From an uncultured Dehalococcoidia bacterium (GTDB lineage: Bacteria; Chloroflexota; Dehalococcoidia; Lucifugimonadales; UBA3495): 64,000 nucleotides of DNA. A program made the translations under genes and the position numbers. Positions 27,874-37,680 of the stretch are shown here, piece by piece. Location of the stretch: the NCBI GenBank assembly GCA_951812535.1, contig CATOSK010000006.1, forward strand, positions 310,001 through 374,000, in the 5' to 3' direction. Each line of letters begins with the position of its first letter. Within the stretch, counting starts at the first letter, position 1. Under the pieces are notes generated by a model. That model made no database searches and was not told where the DNA came from. It saw nothing but the letters and a program-made list of their open reading frames with translations.

Positions 27874-29745
27874 ATGCCCACCCCGTTAATCGAGCACCGC
27901 CTCCAGTCGGCGCCGGAAAAACCCGGCGTCTACTTGATGAAGGACGCCCAGGATAACGTCATCTACGTGGGCAAGGCCCTGGTCCTGCGCAACCGGCTGC
28001 GTTCCTACTTCGGGTCCCCTTCCGGCCATGCCCCCAAGATCCGCCGCCTGGTCCCCCAGATCGCAGATTTCGAGTTCATCGTTACAGACACCGAGTCGGA
28101 AGCCCTGATCCTGGAAAACACCCTGATCAAGAAGTACAAGCCCCGGTACAACGCGCGGCTCAAGGACGACAAGACCTACCCCTTCCTGAAAATTGACCTC
28201 GGCGAGGACTTTCCCCGGGTCTATATAACCCGCCAGGTCGCCAAGGATGGAGCCCGATATTTCGGTCCCTTCGCCTCCGCCGGCAGCGTCCGCCACACGA
28301 TGGACCTGATCAAGAAGCTTTTCCCATACCGCTCCTGCACCAAGACCATCACCGGCACCGATCCCAGGCCGTGCCTGGAGTACTTCATCCATCGCTGTGT
28401 CGCCCCTTGCTCCGGCTACGCTTCCAAGGATGAATACGCGGATGTCATCAAACAGGTCATCATGTTCATGGAGGGGAACACCGATGTCGTAACCCGGGGA
28501 CTGCGGGATTCCATGACCCAGGCGTCGGAAAAGCTGGAATACGAGCGGGCCGGGGTCCTGCGGGACCAGATCCGGAGCATTGAGCGGGTCGCCGAGCAGC
28601 AGAAGATGGACTCCCAACCGGTCGGGGACCTGGACGCCATTGCAATGGCCCAGGAGGGCAACGAAGCCTGGGTCGAGACCTTCTTCATCCGGCACGGCAA
28701 GCTGGTGGGCCGGGACCGGTTCCTGATGGAAGGCGCCGAGGGAGAGGCTCCCGGGGTCATCCTGGGGCAGTTCGTCAAGCAGTTCTACGAGTCGGCAACC
28801 ATGGTCCCCCGCAGAATCCTGCTGCAGCACCAACTTGAAGAACACGAACTGATCCTCGACTGGCTGAAGGAGCGCCGGGGCGGGGCGGTAACACTCCTGT
28901 ACCCCAAGCGCGGCCAGTACAAGAAACTGCTGGAGGTGGTGGCCGAGAACGCCAGCCAGGGCCTGGCCCAGCAGCGGGTAAAGTGGCTGAACAACGCCAG
29001 CGTCATCCAACAGGCCGTCGCGGACCTCGAGGAAGAGCTGAGCCTGCCTTCACCCCCGCAGCGCATGGAGTGTTACGACATCTCGCACATCCAGGGAACG
29101 AACGTCGTGGGAAGCATGGTGGTCTTCCAGGACGGCCGTCCCAGGCCGGCCCATTACCGCCGGTTCAGGATTAAATCGGTGGAGGGGGTGGATGACTACG
29201 CCAGCATGCAGGAGATGCTCCGGCGCAGGTTCAAGCGCCTGGCGGATACCCGGGCCAGGGGACGGTCCAGCGATGCCCCGGGCCCCAATGGTCCCGACAA
29301 GCCGGGGGATGCATGGGGAATCGTGCCGGACCTGGTGCTCATCGACGGGGGCAAAGGGCACTTGTCGGCGGCGTTGGAGGTGATGTTGGAGCTGGGTCTC
29401 GACGACGTTCCCCTGGCTTCCCTGGCCAAGGAGAACGAGGAACTGTTCGTGCCCCATACGCCGGAACCCATCGTCCTGCCCCGCACATCCCAAGCCCTGT
29501 ACCTGGTGCAGCGGCTGCGGGACGAGGCCCACCGCTTCGCCATTACCTACCACCGCAATCTCCGCAGCAAGGGGAGCCTCAAGTCCTCCATCGACATGGT
29601 GACCGGCATTGGTCCCAAGCGCAAGCGGATGCTGCTCCGCAAGTTCGGCACCGTCCAGGCGATCAAGGACGCCCCGGTGGATGAAATCGCGGCTGTACCG
29701 GGATTAACCCGCTCCCTGGCCATCCGTCTGAAACAGACCCTGTAA
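27874..29745 (+). CDS. uvrC: Excinuclease ABC subunit C
   Basis: GVYLMKDAQDNVIYVGKALVLRNRLRSYF (GIY-YIG), UvrC/HhH C-terminus. Confidence 0.97.
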   Translation: MPTPLIEHRLQSAPEKPGVYLMKDAQDNVIYVGKALVLRNRLRSYFGSPSGHAPKIRRLVPQIADFEFIVTDTESEALILENTLIKKYKPRYNARLKDDKTYPFLKIDLGEDFPRVYITRQVAKDGARYFGPFASAGSVRHTMDLIKKLFPYRSCTKTITGTDPRPCLEYFIHRCVAPCSGYASKDEYADVIKQVIMFMEGNTDVVTRGLRDSMTQASEKLEYERAGVLRDQIRSIERVAEQQKMDSQPVGDLDAIAMAQEGNEAWVETFFIRHGKLVGRDRFLMEGAEGEAPGVILGQFVKQFYESATMVPRRILLQHQLEEHELILDWLKERRGGAVTLLYPKRGQYKKLLEVVAENASQGLAQQRVKWLNNASVIQQAVADLEEELSLPSPPQRMECYDISHIQGTNVVGSMVVFQDGRPRPAHYRRFRIKSVEGVDDYASMQEMLRRRFKRLADTRARGRSSDAPGPNGPDKPGDAWGIVPDLVLIDGGKGHLSAALEVMLELGLDDVPLASLAKENEELFVPHTPEPIVLPRTSQALYLVQRLRDEAHRFAITYHRNLRSKGSLKSSIDMVTGIGPKRKRMLLRKFGTVQAIKDAPVDEIAAVPGLTRSLAIRLKQTL

Positions 29746-29882
29746 ACCTGCCGTCCCTTGCCAATTTCGTCCAGAAGGCCAATTTCCGCCGAAACCGCGG
29801 CGTCCAGTTATTGATTCAGCGGACGACCCCCACTTACCATAACCGAAACTCACAACCGAAACTCACGCGAGGCCAGTGCATC

Positions 29883-30560
29883 GTGAAGCTGCTACTCACC
29901 TTTCCCAATGGCGCCCAACTCACCCTGGAGTCCGCGGAGCCGGAGTTTATCCAGCAGATAATCATGACGTCGCTGAAGGAGTTTCCGGCGCTGCCCGGGC
30001 AAACCGCCGGCCCTGCGGAGGCGCAGGCCGTACAGGGAACATCCCCCGGCGACCGGCCCGCCGCCGGGGCCGGCGCACGCCCAGGAGGAAACGGCACTGC
30101 CGAATCCCTGGGCGTCTCTGTACGCTCTGCCGACACGGGCGGTCCCGGCGGGGATGCCGCCTTCTCCAGCGCCGGGGGGAACGGCTCCCACGGGAACGCG
30201 TTTGCCAGCATCCTGCCCGATGCCAACGGCGAACTTTCCGGCGAGCAACTGCATTTCAGGGAGTTTTGCCGAGACGCCAACCCGACGGGGGATATGCGGC
30301 GGGCAGTGGTGGCGGCCGAGGGAGCCCAGCGTTTACTGGGGGTGCCCAGCGTGGACGCTCCCACCCTGGAAGCCCTTTTCGCCCTGGCCGGATGGCCCCG
30401 GCCCCACAGCCTGGTCCAGACGATGCGGAATGCCGCGCGGGTGAAATTCGGGTGGCTGGAGCGAGTGCCGGGAAGGATGGGCTTTTACACCGTGACGGAC
30501 ACCGGTCGCGAGACGGCCCTGCCGGACCGGGCCCTCGGAATGCCGGAGCAGTTCGTTTAA
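29883..30560 (+). CDS. Hypothetical protein
   Basis: GTG start, ~225 aa, Gly/Ala-rich linker between two folded-looking ends. Confidence 0.5.
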   Translation: MKLLLTFPNGAQLTLESAEPEFIQQIIMTSLKEFPALPGQTAGPAEAQAVQGTSPGDRPAAGAGARPGGNGTAESLGVSVRSADTGGPGGDAAFSSAGGNGSHGNAFASILPDANGELSGEQLHFREFCRDANPTGDMRRAVVAAEGAQRLLGVPSVDAPTLEALFALAGWPRPHSLVQTMRNAARVKFGWLERVPGRMGFYTVTDTGRETALPDRALGMPEQFV

Positions 30561-30740
30561 GGGCGAGACTTTCTCATCTTCGGCGGGCGTCGCCCGCCGC
30601 ACGGCCCTTCCATGTCCCCTTCCTTATCCGATAATGAGGTTCGCACCGGATTTCGTTCCCCATGGTGAGTCCCACGCAGGGCAATCGCATTCGGGTTCTC
30701 GAAGACCCCTTGACGTTCACGGTCCGGCCGCCCCCTTGAT

Positions 30741-30852
30741 AAAGTGAGGGATGGATAGTCGAGAAGTTACCCAAGACAATAGTTGACAATACGGTATATG
30801 GGTATCGAACTGCGGCACCTGCATGGTGGTACCTTTCAAATGCGACAGCCCT
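30741..30852 (+). repeat. Dispersed ~110-bp intergenic repeat, copy B
   Basis: AATAGTTGACAATACGGTATATGGGTATCGAACTGCGGCACCTGCATGGTGGTACCTTTCAAATGCGACAGCCC. Confidence 0.87.
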
Positions 30853-30990
30853 GGAGTCCCGCGGCCTGCTGTTGCGTGGGAATGCGGCAGAGACTATCCT
30901 ATTGGGGTTTTCGGACTGTTCCTTCACTTGGGCGGGATGCGTATGGTGTGGTCCGGGACCAGTGAGTAGTCTGTCAGGGAGGCGCCAATC

Positions 30991-32403
30991 ATGAAGATGT
31001 ACCTGAGCGGAAACTGGGTTGACCGGGATGCAAAGATGCCGGTCAGGAATCCCTTTGACCAGTCGGAACTGGATACTGTCCCCCGGGCGACAGCCGCCGA
31101 CGTGGATGCGGCGGTGACCAGCGCCGCACGCGGGGCGGAGGTCATGGGAAAGATGCCCGCCTATGACCGGTACATGATCCTCCGGCGCACCGCCGACCTG
31201 ATGGCGGAACGGGCGGAGGATCTGGCCCAGACGATAACGAAAGAGGAAGGCAAGGTGCTGGTGGAGGGGCGAGGCGAAGTGCAGCGCGCCATCCAGACCA
31301 TCACCCTGTCGTCCGAAGAAGCCAAGCGGCTCCACGGCGAGACCGTTCCCCTGGACGGCGCGCCGGGGATTACCAGCCAGTTCGGGTTCACCATCCGGGT
31401 TCCGGTGGGAGTGGTCGCGGCCATCGCGCCGTTCAACTTTCCGCTGAACCTGGTGTGCCACAAGGTTGGGCCAGCGCTGGCGGCGGGCAACGCGGTGGTG
31501 CTGAAGCCGGCGGGGGATACGCCCCTGTCAGCGTTGAAGCTGACCGAAATCCTGCTGGATGCGGGCCTTCCGGCGGAGGCCATCCAGACAATCACGGGCT
31601 CGGGAGCGGAAATCGGGGATGCTCTCACCGGCGATCCCCGCGTCCGCAAGATTACCTTCACCGGCAGTATGGAAGTTGGGGACCAGATCTGCCGGAACGC
31701 CGGGATCAAGAAGGTCACGATGGAGTTGGGTTCCAACAGCCCGCTCATCGTGATGAACGACGCGGACATCGAGAAGGTGGCCGCGGCCACGGTGGCCAGC
31801 GGCTTCGCCAACGCCGGGCAGGTCTGCATCTCGACCCAGCGGGTCTTTGCCGACCGGGACGTGTACGCCGATTTCCTGGACGCGCTGGTCGCTCCGACCG
31901 AGGCGTTCATCGCCGGCAATCCGCTGGACGAGTCCATCAAGATGGGGCCGATGATCCGCGAGTCCGACGCGGCCCGGGTGCATGACTGGATCGCCGAGGC
32001 AGTGGGGCAGGGCGCCCGCGTAGTCGCCGGCGGAGACCGGGAAGGGACCCTCCACGCTCCGACGGTGGTTGCCGACGTGAAGGCCGATATGAGGGTGTCC
32101 CGGGAGGAGTTGTTCGGTCCGGCGGTGGCGGTCAGTTCTTTCAGCGATATCGACGAAGCCATTGCCATGGCCAATGACAGCCGGTTCGGATTGTCGGCAG
32201 GAATCTTCACCCAGAACGTGGATTGGGCGATGCGGTTTGCCCGGGAAGTCCAGTCCGGCAACCTGCACATCAACTCGTCGCCCCAATGGCGTGCGGACCT
32301 GATGCCCTACGGAGGCCTCAAGGACAGTGGTATGGGCAAGGAAGGGCCGGGCTATGCCATCGAGGAAATGACCGAGTTGAAGATGGTGGTGTTCCACCTG
32401 TAA
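30991..32403 (+). CDS. Aldehyde dehydrogenase family protein
   Basis: APFNFPLNLVCHKVGPALAAGNAVVLKPAGDTPLSAL, ITFTGSMEVGDQI, MELGSNSPLIV, ANAGQVCIS. Confidence 0.95.
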   Translation: MKMYLSGNWVDRDAKMPVRNPFDQSELDTVPRATAADVDAAVTSAARGAEVMGKMPAYDRYMILRRTADLMAERAEDLAQTITKEEGKVLVEGRGEVQRAIQTITLSSEEAKRLHGETVPLDGAPGITSQFGFTIRVPVGVVAAIAPFNFPLNLVCHKVGPALAAGNAVVLKPAGDTPLSALKLTEILLDAGLPAEAIQTITGSGAEIGDALTGDPRVRKITFTGSMEVGDQICRNAGIKKVTMELGSNSPLIVMNDADIEKVAAATVASGFANAGQVCISTQRVFADRDVYADFLDALVAPTEAFIAGNPLDESIKMGPMIRESDAARVHDWIAEAVGQGARVVAGGDREGTLHAPTVVADVKADMRVSREELFGPAVAVSSFSDIDEAIAMANDSRFGLSAGIFTQNVDWAMRFAREVQSGNLHINSSPQWRADLMPYGGLKDSGMGKEGPGYAIEEMTELKMVVFHL

Positions 32404-32416
32404 GCGCAAGCGCTTT

Positions 32417-32448
32417 GAGGGCGGCAGGCCTGCCGCCCTCTCTATTTT
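32417..32448 (+). terminator. Terminator-like palindrome
   Basis: GAGGGCGGCAGG/CCTGCCGCCCTC, perfect 24-bp palindrome followed by TCTATTTT. Confidence 0.7.
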
Positions 32449-32466
32449 CCAGGCAGTCGAGGGTCA

Positions 32467-33213
32467 ATGGAAATAATCACCGATCCACCGAGGCGCATGC
32501 TGGTGGTCACACCCCACCCGGATGATGCCGAGGGCGGGTGCGGCGCCACCATTGCCAAGTGGGTCCAAGAGGCGGGGACCGAAGTCGTCGTCCTGATGTG
32601 TACCAATGGGGACAAGGGCACTTCTGATCGTGAGATGCTCCCCGAAGACTTGGCAGCCATACGGGAGCAGGAGCAACGGAATGCCTCGGCCTTCCTCGGT
32701 GTCAAGGACGTGGTGTTCCTGGCCTACCCCGACGGCACGCTGGAGAACAGCCTGGAGGCCCGGCGCCAGGTCGTCCGGGAAATCCGCCGCCACCGCCCGG
32801 ACATCGTCTTCTGCATCGACCCTTACCGCAGCGTCAGCCACACCCACCGGGACCACCGCATGAGCGGGCAACTGGCGCTGGATTCAGCCGGTTCCTACGC
32901 CTGGAGCTACCTCCACTTTCCTGAACAGATCTCGGACGAAGGGCTGTTGCCCCACCGGGTCCCGGAAGCGTTCATGTGGAGCACCGAGAAGGCGGACGTC
33001 TACGTCGACGTTGACGGCTACCTGGAGGCCAAGGCGGACTCCCTCAGCGCCCACGTCAGCCAGATGCGCGGCCGCAACCCGGAGCACCGCCTGGACCGGA
33101 TTAAGGAAGGAACAGCTCGTCAAGGAGAAGAAGTCGGGCTGGCCCACGCCGAGGGATTCCGAAGGCTCCGCTTCAACCTGGACACTCTCGGCTGGCGGTA
33201 TCTCAACGCCTGA
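32467..33213 (+). CDS. PIG-L family deacetylase
   Basis: MLVVTPHPDDAEGGCGATIAKW...HTHRDHRMSG. Confidence 0.92.
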   Translation: MEIITDPPRRMLVVTPHPDDAEGGCGATIAKWVQEAGTEVVVLMCTNGDKGTSDREMLPEDLAAIREQEQRNASAFLGVKDVVFLAYPDGTLENSLEARRQVVREIRRHRPDIVFCIDPYRSVSHTHRDHRMSGQLALDSAGSYAWSYLHFPEQISDEGLLPHRVPEAFMWSTEKADVYVDVDGYLEAKADSLSAHVSQMRGRNPEHRLDRIKEGTARQGEEVGLAHAEGFRRLRFNLDTLGWRYLNA

Positions 33214-33304
33214 ACCCGGCCAAGGCTGGTCGGCGGTTCCTCTTTCTAAATGTTCGCCTCTTTCGCGCCCGAGTTAAGTTACTTGTCTATGAGCGCTGGT
33301 CGGC

Positions 33305-33673
33305 TCAGGCCGTGGTGGTTGCTTCCTGGTGCTGCTGATAAACGCGGTCCGTCTTGGCGGCCATGATGAAGTCGTTCTGGTGCAGGTTCCGGATCTTGTG
33401 GGTCCACCAGGTTACTCCCACCCGTCCCCACTCGGTGACCAGTTTCGGGTGGTGCCCCTCGCTCTCGGCCATTTCACCGATGGCCGCCGTGAAGTCCAGG
33501 GCCTGCTGGAAGTTGCGGAACTTGTAGGCCCGGTCCAGCTTGGGGATTCCCACATCCTCGATGAGTTCCCAGTCGGGTAGTTCCGGCTTGAACCTGGCAA
33601 CCTCTTCGCCGGTGACGTGGGGCGAGTCCCTCCGGCAAGCGGTGCATTTCTGCCTGTAAAGCTCGTCTGACAT
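33305..33673 (-). CDS. phhB: Pterin-4-alpha-carbinolamine dehydratase
   Basis: YKFRNFQQALDFTAAIGEMAESEGHHPKLVTEWGRVGVTWWTHKIRNLHQNDFIMA. Confidence 0.9.
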   Translation of the reverse strand: MSDELYRQKCTACRRDSPHVTGEEVARFKPELPDWELIEDVGIPKLDRAYKFRNFQQALDFTAAIGEMAESEGHHPKLVTEWGRVGVTWWTHKIRNLHQNDFIMAAKTDRVYQQHQEATTTA

Positions 33674-33908
33674 ATCGCGCTCCTGATGGGATATGGAATC
33701 AGCAATCGTTCTTACCTGCTTCATTCTAGCAAACCCTAGCAAACCGGCCGCCGCATGGCCGTCCTCAACACCCAACCACATCTCCGGCCGTTGGACGCTC
33801 AAGCCAAAGGGTAGTATATTCGACCTGAACATGGAACCTGAACAGGAACATTGAGGCTCCCGGGGTTTTCGAGGATGGGAAGCTGTACGGGCAGGAAGAG
33901 GTAACGCG

Positions 33909-34730
33909 ATGATACCTGGCGCAATTTCAAACTCGTGGCGCATCCAGTTGGCCGACCAGGACTTGTCCGACCTGGTGGAGCAGGCGCAGTCCCAGGGAGC
34001 TCAGCACGTGGAGTTGCGCCAGACGTGCCTGGGCGATTACGAGACAGGTGAGGGAAACGACTGGCGCCCGGTGTTTCCCAGGATGCAGTCCCTGGTGGAC
34101 CGATTTCCACAGCTGACTTTCGACCTGGCGATGGCCCTCCCCTGCCTGACCCAGTCCATTGATCCCAAGGGTGGACTTTTCCAGGCGGCCCTGGCCGGGG
34201 CGAAGCTGGTGGGCGGGGACAGTCCTCACCTTCGCACCGTGGACCCCGGGGCGGCCGGTGACGCGTGGCAGGGGCCGGACGACTTTCCGGAGACGGCATG
34301 GGGGCTGGTGGAACTGACCCGGGAAGCGGCAAGCCAGGGCGTGATCCTTTCGATGGAAAATTCGGGGCAACCCCTGTCCAGCATGGCCCGGCTGGTGAGC
34401 GAGGTCCGCTCCCGCCTGTCCCCGGAGGAAGGACAGTTCCTCGGCCTGTGTCCCGATCCGACCAACCAGTTGCGGCGCTTCCCGGACACCGACCCGGTGG
34501 CGGAGTTGGACGCTCTTCCGCTGGACATGATCAAGATCGTCCACTTCAAGCAGGCCCGCAACGGCGACGCCCATCCCTCCGTGGATACGGGAGACTTGGA
34601 CTGCGGGGCAATGCGGGACGTGTTGGATTCCAAGGGTTATTCCGGGCAGGCCATCATGGAGATCCCGCCCCACCAGGATGTCTTCGAGAACCTGTCCGCC
34701 AGCTACCGATTTCTCTGGCCCGAGGGATAA
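33909..34730 (+). CDS. Sugar phosphate isomerase/epimerase (TIM barrel)
   Basis: Xylose-isomerase-like TIM-barrel pattern, MIKIVHFKQARNGDAHPSVDTGDLD. Confidence 0.75.
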   Translation: MIPGAISNSWRIQLADQDLSDLVEQAQSQGAQHVELRQTCLGDYETGEGNDWRPVFPRMQSLVDRFPQLTFDLAMALPCLTQSIDPKGGLFQAALAGAKLVGGDSPHLRTVDPGAAGDAWQGPDDFPETAWGLVELTREAASQGVILSMENSGQPLSSMARLVSEVRSRLSPEEGQFLGLCPDPTNQLRRFPDTDPVAELDALPLDMIKIVHFKQARNGDAHPSVDTGDLDCGAMRDVLDSKGYSGQAIMEIPPHQDVFENLSASYRFLWPEG

Positions 34731-34756
34731 CCCCACCCCGAGCAGGGAGGAAGCAG

Positions 34757-34996
34757 ATGGTCTCTGAAACGCCGGACCCGGTGGAAGAACACCGGCGGTT
34801 AAGCCGTGCCTGGGTCGAAGCCGAGCAGCACCGGGTCGATGTGTTGCAGTCGGTTCTGGATATCCAGATCGGCAAATGCACCATGGACTACCCGGAAGGG
34901 CTGTTCGACGAGTATGACGAAGCGTTGCACCAGGCGTCTCAGGCCAACCGGGCTTACTTCCTGTGGCTAGCCCAACAGGGGCTGCGCTCCCGTTAA
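34757..34996 (+). CDS. Small hypothetical protein
   Basis: ATG after AGGGAGGAAGCAG; 79 aa. Confidence 0.5.
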   Translation: MVSETPDPVEEHRRLSRAWVEAEQHRVDVLQSVLDIQIGKCTMDYPEGLFDEYDEALHQASQANRAYFLWLAQQGLRSR

Positions 34997-35051
34997 GCTC
35001 CCCTGCCAACCCGCCTGCCAACCAGATGGGAGGGCCCAGTCACCCACACCC

Positions 35052-36431
35052 ATGAGCCAATACCGCGACTACACCGTCTCACTGCACTACGACCAACGCC
35101 TGTACCGGCAGGACATCGCCGGGTCCAGGGCCCACGTCCGCATGCTGGCGCGCCAGGGAATAATCCCCGAAGGCGACGCTTCCGAAATACTGACCGGCCT
35201 GGACGCGGTGGAAAGGGAAATCGAGTCCGGGCAGTTTCCGTGGGACCCGGAGCTGGAAGACCTGCACATGAACATCGAGACCCGCCTGGCCCAGCTGATC
35301 GGGCCCGTGGCCGGACGGCTCCACACCGGGCGTTCCCGCAACGACCAGATCGCCGTTGACCTGCGGATATACACCAGGGAAACGACCGGGGAAACCCTCC
35401 AGGCTTTGCGGCGGGTCCAGAAGGCGCTGGTCGAGTTGGCGGGCCGGTACCATGACGCAATTATCCCCGGCTATACCCACCTGCAGAGGGCACAGCCCGT
35501 GATGTTCGCCCACCACATGCTGGCCTACTTCGAGATGTTCCAGCGGGACCACGGGCGTTTCCGGGACTGCTTCCAGCGGGTCGATGTTCTACCGTTGGGC
35601 AGCGGCGCCCTCGCGGGTGTGCCCTATCCCACCGACCGGGAATTCCTGGCCGGCGAACTGGGGTTCAGCCGGGTGTCCGCCAACAGCATGGACGCTGTTT
35701 CCGACCGGGACTTCCTGCTGGAATTCCAGGCCGCCGCGGCAACGTGCATGATGCACCTGTCCCGCCTGTCGGAGGAAATAGTCCTCTGGTCCAGCCGGGA
35801 GTTCGGGTTTATCACGTTGGCTGAGGAGTTCACCACCGGCAGCAGCATCATGCCCCAGAAACGCAACCCGGACTTCGCGGAAATCGCCCGCGGGAAGACT
35901 GGCCGGGTCTACGGGAACCTGTTCGGGCTTTTCACCGTGATGAAAGGCCTGCCCTTGACGTACAACCGGGACCTCCAGGAGGACAAGGAGGGTTTCTTCG
36001 ACACCGTGGACACCCTGCTGGCGACCCTGAATGTCTTCCAGGGTATGCTGCCGGGCTTGACCCTGAACGAGGAACGCGTTGCCGATGTCTCGGGCGAAAG
36101 CTACATGCTGGCAACCGACCTGGCCGACTACCTGGTGGGGAAAGGGGTGCCCTTCCGGGAAGCCCACGGGGTGATGCGCCGCCTGTGCCGGTACTGTGAG
36201 GACAACCGCCTGGAGCTCCAGTCTCTGCCCCTAGCGAAATACCACGAGTTTTCCAACCGTTTCGATGCGGATGTCTACGGGATAACCGCCGTTTCTTCGG
36301 TGGCCGCCCGCAACAACCCCGGAGGAACCGCCCCCAACCGGGTTGCCGAAGAGCTGGAAAGAGCCCGGGCGGTCCTGGAATCTTCTCTTGGGGTACCCCA
36401 GGAGTTGAAAGGCGTTGCCGGTGGAAGCTGA
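35052..36431 (+). CDS. argH: Argininosuccinate lyase
   Basis: HTGRSRNDQIAVDLRIY, TGSSIMPQKRNPDFAE. Confidence 0.96.
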   Translation: MSQYRDYTVSLHYDQRLYRQDIAGSRAHVRMLARQGIIPEGDASEILTGLDAVEREIESGQFPWDPELEDLHMNIETRLAQLIGPVAGRLHTGRSRNDQIAVDLRIYTRETTGETLQALRRVQKALVELAGRYHDAIIPGYTHLQRAQPVMFAHHMLAYFEMFQRDHGRFRDCFQRVDVLPLGSGALAGVPYPTDREFLAGELGFSRVSANSMDAVSDRDFLLEFQAAAATCMMHLSRLSEEIVLWSSREFGFITLAEEFTTGSSIMPQKRNPDFAEIARGKTGRVYGNLFGLFTVMKGLPLTYNRDLQEDKEGFFDTVDTLLATLNVFQGMLPGLTLNEERVADVSGESYMLATDLADYLVGKGVPFREAHGVMRRLCRYCEDNRLELQSLPLAKYHEFSNRFDADVYGITAVSSVAARNNPGGTAPNRVAEELERARAVLESSLGVPQELKGVAGGS

Positions 36432-37113
36432 CTATCACATCCAGATTGCGCCGTCGCTGCTGGCCGCGGACTTCTCCCGCCTTGGCGGCCAGGTACGTGA
36501 AGCCGACGAGGCCGGCGCCGACCTGATTCACGTTGACATCATGGACGGGCAGTTCGTCCCGAACATCTCCTTCGGAGAGGTGGTGGTGGACGCTGTCCGC
36601 CAATCAACCAACTTGCCGCTGAACATTCATTTGATGGTCAGGGAACCCGACTATCTGCTCCCCGGCCTGGTGAAGTCACCGACGGACCAGGTGCTGGTCC
36701 ACGCGGAAGCGTGCAACCATCTGCACCGGACGCTGAGCGTAATCAAGGAGGGCGGGCATCAGGCGGGGGTGGCGTTGAACCCGGCCACGCCGGTCGCTGC
36801 GGTGGAGGAAGTGCTGCCCCTGGTGGATATTGTCCTCGTGATGACTGTCAACCCGGGGTTTGGGGGGCAGTCATTCATACCGGCCGCTCTGAACAAGGTC
36901 AAACGGTTGCGCCGGTTAATCGACGAAAACGGATATACAGTCCAAATCGAGGTTGATGGCGGCGTAAAAGCCGACGAAACCGCTCAGGATTCAGTGCGGG
37001 CGGGGTCTTCTATCCTGGTCGCTGGTACTGCCATCTTCAACCGGCGGCAGTCCGTGGCGGAGGCCATGCGGGAAATGCGGGAAAGTGTCCGGGGGTTGGG
37101 TCCGGATTTCTGA
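36421..37113 (+). CDS. rpe: Ribulose-phosphate 3-epimerase
   Basis: IAPSLLAADFSRLGGQVREADEAGADLIHVDIMDGQFVPNISFG, VNPGFGGQSFI; GTG start overlaps argH. Confidence 0.96.
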   Translation: MEADYHIQIAPSLLAADFSRLGGQVREADEAGADLIHVDIMDGQFVPNISFGEVVVDAVRQSTNLPLNIHLMVREPDYLLPGLVKSPTDQVLVHAEACNHLHRTLSVIKEGGHQAGVALNPATPVAAVEEVLPLVDIVLVMTVNPGFGGQSFIPAALNKVKRLRRLIDENGYTVQIEVDGGVKADETAQDSVRAGSSILVAGTAIFNRRQSVAEAMREMRESVRGLGPDF

Positions 37114-37150
37114 CTCTCGACCCGACCTCCTGGAGTTGCCTTTACTCGGG

Positions 37151-37360
37151 TCAGGTGGCGGCGGCCGACGACTTCCTGGCACGGGGGGGCTTGCTGAGAG
37201 TCCTCAGGCAGCGGGTGCAAATCTTTACCCGCTGGACCTTGCCATTGATCAGCAAGGTCTGCTTGTGAACGTTGGCCTTGAACCTGGTTTTCGTGTGGCG
37301 GTTGGAGTGGCTGACGTTGTTGCCGCTCATACCGGCCTTCAAGCAAATTTCACACCGCAT
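37151..37360 (-). CDS. rpmB: 50S ribosomal protein L28
   Basis: MRCEICLKAGMSGNNVSHSNRHTKTRFKANVHK...VKICTRCLR (zinc-type). Confidence 0.95.
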   Translation of the reverse strand: MRCEICLKAGMSGNNVSHSNRHTKTRFKANVHKQTLLINGKVQRVKICTRCLRTLSKPPRARKSSAAAT

Positions 37361-37680
37361 TTATCTGTTTCCCCCTCCGGGGCCGCTCGCCTCTGGGGTC
37401 GTGTCTGGCTCGCTGGGGTCCCGCTCCGAGTTTGGCGCCAGTGATGCCCGGCGCCAAGGATGCCCCAGGCGCGGGCACTCAGCCTAACATACCCCTTCAT
37501 GGGTAGCAAGGAACGCCGTTCCTTCCAAACAGGCCCCCAAACAGGCCCCCGCTGGGGCGAAACTGATTCCAGGCCGTTCAATCCGGGGCCGCCCGGCCGG
37601 GCCGCCCCGGCTGCCCAGCGACAGATTACTGTCACTGTCTCCATTGTTCGGCTTTCTGACGGTGTGCTATTATCCGCACC

